Origin: Granulicoccus phenolivorans DSM 17626 = NBRC 107789 = JCM 15570
GTDB taxonomy: Bacteria; Actinomycetota; Actinomycetes; Propionibacteriales; Propionibacteriaceae
Reading direction: 5' to 3'
Assembly (NCBI RefSeq): GCF_000423085.1
Contig: NZ_AUHH01000017.1
Span: 232-64,231 of the forward strand
DNA length: 64,000 nt
Position 1 is the first letter of the stretch; each line of letters starts with the position of its first letter. Under the pieces are notes generated by a model. That model ran no database searches. It was not told where the DNA came from and saw nothing but the letters and a program-made list of their open reading frames with translations. The position numbers and the translations under genes were made by a program. This document shows positions 37,863 through 47,097 of the stretch, in pieces.

Positions 37863-38389
37863 GGCGGGGCCTCGGTTTCGGTGAGAGTGCGGCGAGTCTG
37901 TTCGAGCCAGCGCAGTTCGGCCTCGGCCTGGCCGATCCCGGAGCGCAGCGTGGCGGCCCGGAGGGTGGCGGCCAGGTCCCCGGTGGGAGCGTCGATGGCC
38001 CGCAGCGTGTCCAGCAGGGCACGGGCCTGCGCCTCGCGTTCGGCCAGCAGGTCGAGCACTGCCGGCACCCCGAGCGGCGCGGCGAAGAAGAGCCGGGCGA
38101 GGAAGGGTTCCTTGCTCTGCTCCTGCTCCAGCGGGCTGCGCAGCCAGGCGTCCAGTTCGGCCCGGCCGACCTCGGTCAGCGCATGCACCTTCCGGTCCGG
38201 CTTGCCGTCCTGGTTGATCACCGTGGTCTCGATCGCGCCGGTGTCGCCGAGCCGGGTCAGGGTCCGGTAGATCTGCGACTGGTCGGCATGCCACAGGTGG
38301 GTGATTGAATTGGCGAACGCGCGGCCGAGATCGTACCCACTCATCTGTTGCACCGAGAGCAGGCCGAGGATCGCGTGCTTGAGCTCCAT
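37856..38389 (-). CDS. PadR-family transcriptional regulator
   Basis: 177 aa. N-terminal winged helix (MELKHAILGLLSVQQMSGYDL...YRTLTRLGDTGAIE) and a C-terminal helical dimerisation domain (about residues 90-170) as in PadR/Vir-like regulators. ATG 38389 was chosen because TAGGAT (38401-38396) lies exactly 6 nt upstream; the ATG at 38395 would abut the -10 box. PadR proteins usually repress their own operon, here with the alpha/beta hydrolase gene. Confidence 0.88.
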   Translation of the reverse strand: MELKHAILGLLSVQQMSGYDLGRAFANSITHLWHADQSQIYRTLTRLGDTGAIETTVINQDGKPDRKVHALTEVGRAELDAWLRSPLEQEQSKEPFLARLFFAAPLGVPAVLDLLAEREAQARALLDTLRAIDAPTGDLAATLRAATLRSGIGQAEAELRWLEQTRRTLTETEAPPC

Positions 38390-38395
38390 GGCCAT

Positions 38396-38432
38396 ATCCT
38401 ACAGTGCATATATAGGACTGTACATATATATG
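38396..38432. promoter_or_regulatory. AT-rich padR promoter/operator
   Basis: Contains the -10 TAGGAT of the padR-like gene (minus strand, 38401-38396) and two related blocks, GTGCATATATAGGA and CTGTACATATATATGGA, in an otherwise GC-rich genome. PadR operators are typically AT-rich dyads with ATGTACAT-like ends; TGTACATATATATG fits this. It would cover the promoter and repress it. Confidence 0.5.
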
Positions 38433-38544
38433 GAGAAGTTGTCGGATGGCCATCTGTTCACCGGTGGGCGTACTAACGTTGAACGCTTGATGACATGTCC
38501 CGAGCACCCCCTGTTCGGGCAGCAGCGCGAGCGAAAGTGGTGGT

Positions 38545-38550
38545 TAGGGT
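38545..38550 (+). promoter_or_regulatory. -10 box of leaderless cmk promoter
   Basis: TAGGGT, 7 nt before ATG 38558. It would drive cmk-plsC-der independently of the accessory patch upstream. Confidence 0.45.
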
Positions 38551-38557
38551 GACGAAT

Positions 38558-39226
38558 ATGCAGACCGGATCTGCGTTGATCATTGCGATCGACGGCCCGA
38601 GTGGATCGGGCAAGTCCAGTGCAGCCAAGGGGGTTGCCCAACGGCTCGGTCTGGCCTACCTGGACACCGGTGCGATGTATCGCGCGGCCGCCTGGACGGT
38701 CCTGCAGCAGGGCATCGCGTTGACCGATCCGGACGCCGTCGCCGAGGCCGTCCGGCGCGCGGACATCCGCCTGAGCACCGACCCCGACGCCTTCACGATC
38801 AGCGTCGACGGGACCGAGGTGACCCGGGCCATCCGGGAACCCCGGATCTCCGAGCAGGTCAGCCTCGTCTCCACCGTCCCGGCGGTCCGCGAAACTTTGA
38901 TCGCCCAGCAGCGGGAGATCATCGCCGGGGCCGCCCAGGGGATCGTCGTGGAGGGCCGCGACATCACCACCGTGGTCGCCCCCGACGCCCCGGTCCGCGT
39001 TCTCCTGCAGGCCGACCCGGCAGCTCGGCTGGCCCGCCGCGGGGCAGATCTGGCCGGCGCGGTGAACTCCGCCGAACTGACCGACCAGGTGCTGCGCCGC
39101 GACCGCGACGACGCCACCGTGGCCGCCTTCGAGGAGCCCGCCCCCGGGGTGACCCTGATCGATTCCACCCAGCTGACCCTGGAGCAGGTCATCAGTCGGA
39201 TCTGCGCCCTGGCCGAAGTCCACTAG
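38558..39226 (+). CDS. cmk: Cytidylate kinase
   Basis: Phosphorylates CMP/dCMP. 222 aa. P-loop GPSGSGKS at residues 13-20, then YLDTGAMYRA, the CMP-binding segment VVEGRDITTVV and RRDRDD. ATG 38558 is supported by a leaderless -10 box and by the family start; the GTG at 38549 overlaps that box. It heads a cmk-plsC-der unit with 14- and 33-nt gaps, a conserved actinobacterial arrangement. Confidence 0.94.
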   Translation: MQTGSALIIAIDGPSGSGKSSAAKGVAQRLGLAYLDTGAMYRAAAWTVLQQGIALTDPDAVAEAVRRADIRLSTDPDAFTISVDGTEVTRAIREPRISEQVSLVSTVPAVRETLIAQQREIIAGAAQGIVVEGRDITTVVAPDAPVRVLLQADPAARLARRGADLAGAVNSAELTDQVLRRDRDDATVAAFEEPAPGVTLIDSTQLTLEQVISRICALAEVH

Positions 39227-39240
39227 CCGAAGGAGCCCCG

Positions 39241-39990
39241 GTGACCAGTCTTGACGTTCGTTTCGCCAGCAGTCCGGACATCTCCGACTGGGTCCCCGGG
39301 GCATTGCCCAGCACCGATCACCTGCCCGCCCCGCGCATCGGGCTGCTGAGCCGACTGCGCGGACCCGCCGCCTGGGCCCTGGAGCAGTACTGGGACATCG
39401 ACTGCCGGGGCGCCGAACACATCCCCGGACAGGGCCCGGTGATCCTGGCCAGTAATCACATCGGCGTGGCCGATGGGCCGCTGCTGGTCGCCCGGACACC
39501 GCGGCCGACCTTCGCCCTGGCCAAGGCGGAACTGTTCTCCGGCGCGGTCGGCGCCACGCTGGAAGCGGTGGGTCAGATCCCGGTCGCCCGCGACTACGTC
39601 GACACCACCGCGATCCGCCGCGCGGTCAAGGTGCTGCGGGAGGGGCATGCGCTGGCGATCTTCCCCGAGGGCCGGCGGCATCGCGGGGATCTCTCGGTGA
39701 TCCAGGGTGGGGTGGCGTACCTGGCGATGGTGACCGGGGCGCCCATCGTGCCGGTGGCGATCCTGGGCACCCGACTGCCCGGACAGAGTGTGAGCCAGGC
39801 GCCCGCCCGGGGTGCCCGGTTGCATATCGTGTACGGTGAACCGATTGTCACCGATCCGGTGCTGTGGCCGCGTCGCCGTACGGCGGTCGCCGAGCACACC
39901 GAACAGGTACGCGTCCGGCTGGCCGCGCACCTGGCGTACGCCGAAGCCAGCACCGGACACACCCTCCCCGGACCGGTCGACCTGCCCTGA
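39241..39990 (+). CDS. 1-acyl-sn-glycerol-3-phosphate acyltransferase (PlsC family)
   Basis: 249 aa membrane-associated acyltransferase of phospholipid synthesis. Catalytic HX4D motif as NHIGVAD (His73-Asp78), followed by FPEGRRHRG, which binds the glycerol phosphate, and VPVAILGT. GTG 39241 follows GAAGGAGC. Lies between cmk and der, the conserved place for this gene in actinobacteria. The exact acyl acceptor is not determined by sequence. Confidence 0.88.
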   Translation: MTSLDVRFASSPDISDWVPGALPSTDHLPAPRIGLLSRLRGPAAWALEQYWDIDCRGAEHIPGQGPVILASNHIGVADGPLLVARTPRPTFALAKAELFSGAVGATLEAVGQIPVARDYVDTTAIRRAVKVLREGHALAIFPEGRRHRGDLSVIQGGVAYLAMVTGAPIVPVAILGTRLPGQSVSQAPARGARLHIVYGEPIVTDPVLWPRRRTAVAEHTEQVRVRLAAHLAYAEASTGHTLPGPVDLP

Positions 39991-40023
39991 CAGGTCGCGG
40001 TCCGCCCGACCGAAGCAGGACCG

Positions 40024-41382
40024 ATGACCAGCGAAGACACCAGTGCCGAATCCGCGACCGTGAAACCGGTCCTGGCCGTGGTCGGGCGCCCCAACGTCGG
40101 GAAGTCCACCCTGGTCAATCGCATCATCGGCCGGCGCGAGGCCGTCGTGCAGGATGTGCCCGGGGTGACCCGGGACCGGGTCTCCTATGACGCGATCTGG
40201 AACGGCCGGGAGTTCATCCTGGTCGACACCGGCGGCTGGGCCTCCGACGCCACCGGGATGGCCGCCCAGATCGCCGAGCAGGCCGAACTGGCCATCGCGG
40301 CCGCCGACGCCGTGCTGTTCGTCGTCGACGCCACCGTGGGCACCCTGGACGAGGACGAGGCGGTGGTCCAGGTCCTGCGCCGCTCCCGCAAGCCGGTGAT
40401 CCTCGCGGCCAACAAGGTCGACGACCAGCGCACCGAGGCCGAGGCGGCCAGTATGTGGAATCTCGGCCTGGGCCAGCCGTGGGCAGTCTCGGCGATGCAC
40501 GGGCGCGGCACCGGCGATCTGCTCGACGCGATCCTGGCGATCCTGCCCGAGGCGCCGGCCGAGGCCGAGGCCGAGATCGGCGGTCCCCGTCGGGTCGCCC
40601 TGGTCGGCAAGCCCAATGTCGGCAAGTCCTCGTTGTTGAACAAACTGGTCGGGAGCCAGCGCTCGGTGGTCGACAACGTCGCCGGGACCACGGTCGATCC
40701 GGTCGACGAGTTGGTCGAACTCGACGGCGAGGTCTACCGCTTCATCGACACCGCCGGGATCCGCAAGCGGGTCAAGGAGGCCTCCGGGCACGAGTACTAC
40801 GCCTCGCTGCGGACCCAGTCGGCGATCGAGCGGGCCGAATGCTGTGTCGTGGTGATCGATGCCACCGAACCGGTGAGCGATCAGGATCTGCGCATCCTGT
40901 CCGGGGTCGAGGAATCCGGGCGGGCACTGGTGCTGGCGTACAACAAGTGGGACCTGACCGATGAGGAGCGTCGGCACTACCTCGAGCGCGAGATCGAGCG
41001 GGACCTGGGCCACTTCGCCTGGGCGTCCCGGGTGAACATTTCCGCGCTGACCGGGCGCAATGTGCACCGGTTGCGCGCGGCGATCGATGAGGCGCTGGCC
41101 GGCTGGGAACGCCGGATCAGCACCGGCCAGCTCAATGCGTTCCTGGGCCGGGTGGTGGCCGCCCATCCGCACCCGGTACGCAGCGGCAAGCAGCCGCGGA
41201 TCCTGTTCGGGACCCAGGCGCAGAACTGCCCGCCCACGTTCGTGCTGTTCACCACCGGCAAGCTCGACGACACCTACGTCCGCTTTGTGCAACGCCGGTT
41301 GCGCGAAGAGTTCGATTTCACCGGTACGCCGATCCACGTCCAGGTCCGGGCCCGGGAGAAGCGGGGCAACCCGCGTGCCTGA
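40024..41382 (+). CDS. der: Ribosome biogenesis GTPase Der (EngA)
   Basis: Double GTPase needed for 50S subunit maturation. 452 aa. Two G domains: first P-loop GRPNVGKST at residues 21-29 with DTGG and NKVD; second P-loop GKPNVGKSS near residue 195 with DTAG and NKWD. A C-terminal KH-like domain (about residues 360-445) ends ...[15 protein letters not shown] 40024 follows GAAGCAGGACC. Confidence 0.96.
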   Translation: MTSEDTSAESATVKPVLAVVGRPNVGKSTLVNRIIGRREAVVQDVPGVTRDRVSYDAIWNGREFILVDTGGWASDATGMAAQIAEQAELAIAAADAVLFVVDATVGTLDEDEAVVQVLRRSRKPVILAANKVDDQRTEAEAASMWNLGLGQPWAVSAMHGRGTGDLLDAILAILPEAPAEAEAEIGGPRRVALVGKPNVGKSSLLNKLVGSQRSVVDNVAGTTVDPVDELVELDGEVYRFIDTAGIRKRVKEASGHEYYASLRTQSAIERAECCVVVIDATEPVSDQDLRILSGVEESGRALVLAYNKWDLTDEERRHYLEREIERDLGHFAWASRVNISALTGRNVHRLRAAIDEALAGWERRISTGQLNAFLGRVVAAHPHPVRSGKQPRILFGTQAQNCPPTFVLFTTGKLDDTYVRFVQRRLREEFDFTGTPIHVQVRAREKRGNPRA

Positions 41383-41456
41383 CCCGCGGGCGTACCCGGG
41401 CAAGGCGGGGGTTGTCCCCGATTCATTGGACAGCGAACGCGGCCAACACTGGGCGT

Positions 41457-42029
41457 ATGCACACACCATCGGATGACCGGCTCCTGGATCGGTTCCTTCC
41501 CACGTTCGATCTCGCCGTGACCCAGCACTATGTCGCCGCGGTCCCGGCCGACGCCGCCTTCGCCGCGCTGAAGAATCTCGACCTGATGACGGTCCAGTCG
41601 CCGCTGTTGGCCACGGTCTGGACCCTGCGGGGGATCGGCAATCTGCTGAGCGGGCGGCCCGACCAGCGGCCCAGCGCCCGGATGAACGATCCGCAGACCG
41701 CCCCGCCGGGCTGGCAGATCCTGGCCGACGGAGATCGGGAGATCGTCTATGGCGGGATCGGGCGGACCGATCGCGGCGAATGGCGTGAGGTGCCGATCGA
41801 CGAGTTCGCCGGCTTCGCCGCGTCCGGCTGGGCGCGGATCGCGGTCGCCCTGTGGGTACGCCCGGGCACCGACGGGCACAGCTGCCTGTCGGCCGAACTG
41901 CGGATCAGTGGCGGCGACGAACACCTGCACCGGCAGTTGAGCGAGGACTGGTGGATCTTCCGCGTACTGGCCGCGCACCTGCTGCGCGCCGGGCTGGCCA
42001 CCGCCGCCCGGGACGCGCAACAGGCCTAG
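41457..42029 (+). CDS. Hypothetical protein, possibly SRPBCC/START-like
   Basis: 190 aa, no signal peptide or membrane segment. The beginning, DLAVTQHYVAAVPADAAFAALKNLDL, resembles the first strand-helix of SRPBCC (START-like) ligand-binding proteins, and the end has a Trp-rich amphipathic helix (SEDWWIFRVLAAHLLRAGLA). No catalytic motif is recognised. ATG 41457 is chosen because it lies beyond the GC-rich spacer after der; an upstream in-frame GTG at 41412 is possible. A 19-bp repeat array follows. Confidence 0.6.
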   Translation: MHTPSDDRLLDRFLPTFDLAVTQHYVAAVPADAAFAALKNLDLMTVQSPLLATVWTLRGIGNLLSGRPDQRPSARMNDPQTAPPGWQILADGDREIVYGGIGRTDRGEWREVPIDEFAGFAASGWARIAVALWVRPGTDGHSCLSAELRISGGDEHLHRQLSEDWWIFRVLAAHLLRAGLATAARDAQQA

Positions 42030-42033
42030 GCCC

Positions 42034-42104
42034 CAGCAGGTCCGGACCTCACCAGCAGGCCCGGACCTCACCAGCAGGCCCGGACCTGACCAGCAGGCCC
42101 GGGC
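42034..42104. repeat. 19-bp tandem repeat, about four units
   Basis: CAGCAGGYCCGGACCTSAC repeats at 42034, 42053, 42072 and 42091 with exact 19-bp spacing; the last unit decays into the NUDIX stop region. It fills the gap between two convergent genes almost completely. No function is evident; it may hinder read-through or be slippage-derived filler. Confidence 0.75.
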
Positions 42105-42569
42105 TCAGGCGGCCCGGGAGAGTTCGCGGGTCAGCTGGTCCACCAACTGCGACCAGGACTTCCCGAACCCCGGGTGCAGCCGCAACTGCGGAACCCGCTC
42201 GAGGTCGACCCAGGCGATGTCGAGGGACTCCCAGTCCGCCGGGGCGACCGGCGTACGCTCGCTGGCCTCGGCCAGGAAGGTGCTGTAGGACCAACCACCG
42301 TGATCGGTGACGTGGGCCAGGGTCAGCGGGCCGATCTCGGGGAACCCTGCGACCTCCTCGCCGGCCTCGCGCAGCGCTGCCTGCTCCGGCGTCTCACCGA
42401 GCTCGATGGCACCGCCGGGCGCCGCCCAGGTTCCGGTGTGGTGCCCGGCGCCGCGCTGCTGCAGCAGGACCTGCCCGTCGTGGTGCACCAGCACCCCGGC
42501 CGCCCCGTGGACGCCCCAGTGCTGGCAGCCACGTGCACAGGTGATCGTTTCGTCGAAATAGTCGTGCAT
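42105..42569 (-). CDS. NUDIX hydrolase
   Basis: 154 aa. The Nudix box spans residues 53-73 with the required Gly, Glu, REAGEE pattern (GGAIELGE, then REAGEEV). The N-terminal CARGCQHWGVHGAAGVLV is common in a group of actinobacterial NUDIX enzymes. ATG 42569 follows GGGAGG with about 5 nt spacing. The substrate (a nucleoside diphosphate derivative) cannot be told. Confidence 0.88.
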   Translation of the reverse strand: MHDYFDETITCARGCQHWGVHGAAGVLVHHDGQVLLQQRGAGHHTGTWAAPGGAIELGETPEQAALREAGEEVAGFPEIGPLTLAHVTDHGGWSYSTFLAEASERTPVAPADWESLDIAWVDLERVPQLRLHPGFGKSWSQLVDQLTRELSRAA

Positions 42570-42729
42570 AATGCCTCCCAGTTGTCTCGGGCGGCCACGC
42601 TGCCGCGTTATCTTTTGTTGATCTTTCTGCAATTCAGCATGACACGGGCGATCAAACGACACCGACGAAGACATGCCAAGTACAGATGAACACTGCCCCA
42701 ACACGGATTATTCCGGCTAGCGTGAACGC

Positions 42730-43356
42730 ATGAGCGAGCGGATCCCCAGCCACTGGGACGCCATGGTTGCGGCGAACCCCGGCCACTCGGCGGCGTACGC
42801 CCAACGATTCCGCGACATGGCGGCCGCCGGACTGGACCTGCTGGGGGAGGCCCGGTTGGTCGACGCCATGCTCCCACGCGGCGCCCGCGTCCTGGACGCC
42901 GGCTGCGGACCGGGGCGACACGCCGGCTATCTGGCCCGGGCCGGGCACGTGGTGATCGGCGTCGACGGGGACGCCGAGTTGATCCGGGCCGCGGCCGCCG
43001 ATCATCCCGGACCGACCTACCTGGTCGGCGATCTGGCCGAACTCGATCTGCCCGCCCGGGGGATCGCCGCCGATTTCGACGCGATCCTGTGCGCCGGCAA
43101 TGTGATGACCTTTCTCGCCGAGTCGACCCGGCGTACGGTGCTGGCCGGATTCGCCCGACATCTCAGCGACACCGGTCGGGCGATCATCGGGTTCGGCGCC
43201 GGCCGGGGGTACGCGTTCGACGCATTCTTTGCCGATGCGATCGCCGCGGGCCTGCGCGTCGAGCTCACGCTGAGCACCTGGGATCTGCGAGCTTTTACCC
43301 CCGACGCCGATTTCCTGGTCGCGATCCTGAGCCGCGAGACGACTACCGAGCGGTAA
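42730..43356 (+). CDS. Class I SAM-dependent methyltransferase
   Basis: 208 aa. SAM-binding motif VLDAGCGPGRHAGYLA at residues 54-69, an acidic residue ending strand 2 (VIGVDGD), and DFDAILCAGNVMTFL as post-motif. No target-recognition domain, so the substrate is unknown. Leaderless: TAGCGT at 42718-42723, 6 nt before ATG 42730. Divergent from the NUDIX gene. Confidence 0.85.
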   Translation: MSERIPSHWDAMVAANPGHSAAYAQRFRDMAAAGLDLLGEARLVDAMLPRGARVLDAGCGPGRHAGYLARAGHVVIGVDGDAELIRAAAADHPGPTYLVGDLAELDLPARGIAADFDAILCAGNVMTFLAESTRRTVLAGFARHLSDTGRAIIGFGAGRGYAFDAFFADAIAAGLRVELTLSTWDLRAFTPDADFLVAILSRETTTER

Positions 43357-43513
43357 TAATCGGGGCTCCCATTTGCGGTGTGACGGCGCGTTTCGCCTAT
43401 CGGCCCACCCGTGGACAAGCGCCGATCCGAGGAGGATACGCTGCCCGGTAGATCGGCGAGACGCCCGCTCACTCTTCCTCGGAGCAACTACTGACGAGGC
43501 GCAGTGAGTTCGC

Positions 43514-43519
43514 TAGATT
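43514..43519 (+). promoter_or_regulatory. Candidate -10 box of the 2-oxoacid dehydrogenase operon
   Basis: TAGATT, 43 nt before the pdhA start, followed by the ribosome binding site AGGAGG at about 43546. The 206-nt region upstream of pdhA shows no other clear structure. Confidence 0.35.
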
Positions 43520-43562
43520 GTGCTACGGGCAACGAGGCTCACAACAGGAGGACGGTGCTTAT

Positions 43563-44696
43563 ATGGCGACCTCAACGCCAGCCAAGCGGACGGCGGCCAA
43601 GAAGAACACAGATAACACCAGCACTGTCGAGACGATCGCCAGTCCTGACCCGGAGCTGGCCAGCAAGCTGACCCCCGAGGTGCTTGCGGCCATCGACGTC
43701 AAGGACACCTATGCGAACCCGCCGGCGGAGCTGAGCGACCGCGATCCCGAACTGCTGAAGAAGCTGTATCACGGCGTGATCCGCGGCCGTGCCTTCGAGG
43801 ACCGGATGCACTCGATGTATCGCTCCGGAGACCTGCTGGGTTCCTATTACTCGGGCAACTGGCACGAGGCGATCGGCGCCGGGATCATGGCCGCCATGCG
43901 CGATGACGACTGGTTCGCGCCGCTGCACCGCGATGTGACCGCGCACCTGATGCGTGGCATGCCGCCGGAGCAGATCATGGCGTCGTTCATGGGCAAGGCG
44001 ATCGGGCCGACCGGTGGCCGCGACGGCACGCTGCACTACGGCCGGCTGGATCTGCGGACCTACAACCCGCCCAGCCACATCCCGGCAAACTTCCCGGTCG
44101 CCACCGGGTTCGCATTTGCCTCGAAGTACCGTGGTGAAGACACCGTGACCGTGGCCATCTGTGGTGACGGTTCCACCTCGCGGGCCGACTTCCACGAGGC
44201 GGTGAACCTCGCCGCCGCCCAGGACCTGCCGATCGTGTTCGTGGTCCAGAACAACCAGTGGGCGTACTCCACCCCGCTGCCGTTGCAGACCCACTCGGCG
44301 ACCTTCGCGATCAAGGCCGTGGCGTATGGCATCCATGGCATCAAGGTGGACGGCACCGACGCCGTCGCCGTCTACGACGCGATGGCCGAGGCGATCGAGC
44401 GGGCCCGCTCCGGCGGGGGCGCCACGATCGTGGAGGCGGTCACCATGCGCATGCACGGCCACGCCGAGCATGATCCGGCCGACTACGTCCCGCGGGAAAT
44501 GCTCGAGGAATGGTCGAAGAAGGATCCGGTGGAGCTGCTGGAGAAGCGCCTCATCGACGCCAAGGTGATCACCGAGGACGAGGCGAAACAGACCCGCGAG
44601 GACGCTCGCAAGTGGGCCATCGAGGCACGCAAGATCGCCATTGCCGCGCCCATGCCCGACCCCAGCAACATTGAGGATGGCATCTATGCTGAGTGA
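43563..44696 (+). CDS. pdhA: 2-oxoacid dehydrogenase E1 component, alpha subunit (pyruvate or branched-chain)
   Basis: 377 aa thiamine-diphosphate-binding alpha subunit of the alpha2beta2 E1 enzyme that decarboxylates a 2-oxoacid and passes the acyl group to E2. The TPP motif starts GDGSTSRADFHEAVNLAA and ends VVQNNQWAYSTP; GGRDGTLHYG precedes it. The N-terminal ~25 residues are Ala/Lys/Thr-rich. ATG 43563 follows AGGAGGAC at 11 nt. Sequence alone leaves pyruvate and branched-chain 2-oxoacids both open. Overlaps pdhB by 11 nt. Confidence 0.88.
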   Translation: MATSTPAKRTAAKKNTDNTSTVETIASPDPELASKLTPEVLAAIDVKDTYANPPAELSDRDPELLKKLYHGVIRGRAFEDRMHSMYRSGDLLGSYYSGNWHEAIGAGIMAAMRDDDWFAPLHRDVTAHLMRGMPPEQIMASFMGKAIGPTGGRDGTLHYGRLDLRTYNPPSHIPANFPVATGFAFASKYRGEDTVTVAICGDGSTSRADFHEAVNLAAAQDLPIVFVVQNNQWAYSTPLPLQTHSATFAIKAVAYGIHGIKVDGTDAVAVYDAMAEAIERARSGGGATIVEAVTMRMHGHAEHDPADYVPREMLEEWSKKDPVELLEKRLIDAKVITEDEAKQTREDARKWAIEARKIAIAAPMPDPSNIEDGIYAE

Positions 44697-45681
44697 CCTG
44701 GCTGACAAGAACGACTACACCTACCTCGATGCGGTCGGTGCGGGACTGGACGCGGAGATGGATCGGGATCCCGACGTCTTCCTGATCGGCGAGGACGTCG
44801 GTCAGTTCGGTGGCGCGTTCAAGGTGACCAAGGGCTTCCTGGACAAGTACGGCCCCAAGCGGGTCGTCGACACCCCGATCGCCGAGACCGGGGTCACCGG
44901 TCTGGCCGCCGGTGCCGCGCTGGTGGGCCTGAAGCCGGTGGTGGAGTTCCAGTTCGCCGACTTCATCTCCTGTGCGTTCGACCCGATCATCAATGTGCTG
45001 TCGCGGCACCACTGGCGGACCGGTGACGCGATGCCGGTGACCATGCGGGCCCCGTTCGGTGCCCGCCTGAGCGCCGGCCCGACCCACTCCCAGTCGGTCG
45101 AGTCCTACTTCGCGCACGTGCCCGGCATCAAGATCGTCATGCCGGGTCTGCCCGAGGACGTCGCGCCGCTGCTGATCGCCTCGATCCGGGACAAGAACCC
45201 GGTGCTGTTCCTGGAGAACAAGTACCTCTACCGTCGCCTGCACGGGCAGGGCAAGGTCGATCTCGAGCCGGCCGAACTGGGCAAGGCCAAGGTCGTCCGC
45301 GAGGGCACCGATGTCACGCTGGTGACCTACTCCGCCGGGGTGCACCAGGGCCTGGAGGTGGCCGAGGAACTGGCCAAGGACGGGATCTCCGTCGAGGTCA
45401 TCGACCTGCGTACCGTGGTGCCGCTGGACATCGACACCGTGGTGGAGTCGGTCAAGAAGACCTCCCGCGCGGTAATCCTGCACGAGGCGATCGTCCACCT
45501 GGGCATGGGCGCGGAGATCTCCTCGCAGATCCAGGAGAAGGCGTTCTGGTACCTCGATCAGCCGGTCAAGCGGGTCGGTGCGCTGAACATCCCGGTTCCC
45601 AGCAGCCCGCCGCTGGAGCAGGCGATGATCCCGCAACCCGAGGAGATCGCCGCGGCGCTGAAGGAGGTGGCACGGGCATGA
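44686..45681 (+). CDS. pdhB: 2-oxoacid dehydrogenase E1 component, beta subunit
   Basis: 331 aa beta subunit of E1. Transketolase-like pyrimidine domain with YLDAVGAGLDAEMDRDPDVFLIGEDVG, the segment FGARLSAGPTHSQSVESYF, and a C-terminal transketolase domain (VTLVTYSAGVHQGLEVAEEL, EVIDLRTVVPLD). ATG 44686 lies inside the end of pdhA, and the stop overlaps the next gene by 4 nt, so the four genes are translationally linked. Confidence 0.92.
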   Translation: MLSDLADKNDYTYLDAVGAGLDAEMDRDPDVFLIGEDVGQFGGAFKVTKGFLDKYGPKRVVDTPIAETGVTGLAAGAALVGLKPVVEFQFADFISCAFDPIINVLSRHHWRTGDAMPVTMRAPFGARLSAGPTHSQSVESYFAHVPGIKIVMPGLPEDVAPLLIASIRDKNPVLFLENKYLYRRLHGQGKVDLEPAELGKAKVVREGTDVTLVTYSAGVHQGLEVAEELAKDGISVEVIDLRTVVPLDIDTVVESVKKTSRAVILHEAIVHLGMGAEISSQIQEKAFWYLDQPVKRVGALNIPVPSSPPLEQAMIPQPEEIAAALKEVARA

Positions 45682-47075
45682 GCGAGTTCGACATCTGCGT
45701 CCTCGGTGGTGGCCCCGGTGGCTACGCCTCCGCGCTGTACGCCGCCTCCGCCGGCCTCAAGGTCGCAATCGTGGAGAAGGACACGATGGGCGGCACCTGC
45801 CTGAACCGGGGCTGCATCCCGGCCAAGGGCCTGCTGCAGGCCGCCGAGGTGTATCGCACGGTGGGTCATGCCGACACCTTCGGGTTCAAGGTCCCCCAGG
45901 GCGAGACCACGATCGACTGGCCCCAGGTCAACAAGCGCAAGCAGGGCGTGGTCGATCAGCTGGTCAAGGGCCTGGAAGGCCTGCTGAAGCGGCGCAAGGT
46001 CACCCGCTTCGACGGCTTCGGCACGATGAACAAGGACGGCAAGGTCGTCGTCGACGGGAAGGTGATTGACGCCGACAACGTGATCATCTGCTCCGGCTCG
46101 GTCCCCAAGGTGTTCCCGGGGATGGAGCTGGGCCCGCGGGTGTACACCTCCGATGAGGCGACCAACTCGACCTGGGACAGCCTGCCCAAGTCGGTCGCGG
46201 TGATCGGCGGCGGCGTGATCGGGGTCGAGTTCGCCTCGGTCTACATCGACATGGGGGTGGAGACCACCCTGCTGGAGTTCATGCCGGATCCGATCCTGCC
46301 GATCGGCACCGACCGGGAGGTCGCCAACACCGTCGCCAGGAGCCTGCAGAAGCGGGGCGTCAAGGCGATCGGCGGCGCCAAGGTCGGCAAGCTCGAGGAC
46401 ACCGGCAAGAGCGTCAAGGTGCCCTACGAGCGCAAGGGCAAGCAGGAGCAGATCGAGGTCGATCAGGTCCTGATCGCGGTCGGCCGGACCCCGGCGACCT
46501 CGGGCCAGGGCTTCGCCGAGGCCGGCGTCAAGATCGACGACCGCGGCTTCGTCGAGGTCGACTTCAACACCATGGCGACCTCCCGCAAGAACGTGTACGC
46601 CGTCGGTGACTGTGTGAACAGCCCCGGCCTGGCGCATGTGGCGTACGCGGAGGCGATCGTCGCGGTCAAGTCGATCCTGGGCGAGAACCCGGTTCCGGTG
46701 GACTACCAGAACGCGCCGTTCATCGTCTACTCGCACCCCGAGATTGCCTGGGTGGGGCTGTCGGAAGAGGCCGCCAAGGAGCAGGGGATCGAGTACGAGG
46801 TCAAGAAGCATCCGTGGCCCGGCAACGGCCGCGCGATGATCGTCGGCGAGACCGAGGGCATGTTCAAGGTGCTGGCCAAGCCGAACGACGGGCCCATCAT
46901 CGGCTGGCATATGTCCGGCCCGTGGGCGTCGGAGCTGATGAACAGCGGCTATTACGCGGTGAACTGGGAGGCGACGCCGTCCGATGTCGCGCACCTCATC
47001 CACGCCCACCCGTCGCTGTCGGAGCTCATCGGCGAGACCATGATCACCTTCTCCGGCCGCTCGCTGCACGGCTGA
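45678..47075 (+). CDS. lpdA: Dihydrolipoyl dehydrogenase (E3)
   Basis: 465 aa FAD disulfide oxidoreductase that reoxidises the lipoyl groups of E2 with NAD. Dinucleotide motif LGGGPGGYASALYAASAG, redox cysteines Cys41 and Cys46 in GGTCLNRGCIPAKG, NAD-binding VIGGGVIGVEFASVY, and the C-terminal catalytic His region HAHPSLSE. Start ATG 45678 overlaps pdhB by 4 nt (ATGA). E3 before E2 in the operon is less usual than E2 before E3. Confidence 0.94.
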   Translation: MSEFDICVLGGGPGGYASALYAASAGLKVAIVEKDTMGGTCLNRGCIPAKGLLQAAEVYRTVGHADTFGFKVPQGETTIDWPQVNKRKQGVVDQLVKGLEGLLKRRKVTRFDGFGTMNKDGKVVVDGKVIDADNVIICSGSVPKVFPGMELGPRVYTSDEATNSTWDSLPKSVAVIGGGVIGVEFASVYIDMGVETTLLEFMPDPILPIGTDREVANTVARSLQKRGVKAIGGAKVGKLEDTGKSVKVPYERKGKQEQIEVDQVLIAVGRTPATSGQGFAEAGVKIDDRGFVEVDFNTMATSRKNVYAVGDCVNSPGLAHVAYAEAIVAVKSILGENPVPVDYQNAPFIVYSHPEIAWVGLSEEAAKEQGIEYEVKKHPWPGNGRAMIVGETEGMFKVLAKPNDGPIIGWHMSGPWASELMNSGYYAVNWEATPSDVAHLIHAHPSLSELIGETMITFSGRSLHG

Positions 47076-47097
47076 CCCCTACCGAGGAAAGAACGCT

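Noticed and set aside
38430-38552. Possible 40-residue open frame before cmk
   Set aside because: No ribosome binding site, starts inside the padR operator, and its end overlaps the cmk -10 box; nothing recognisable in the peptide.
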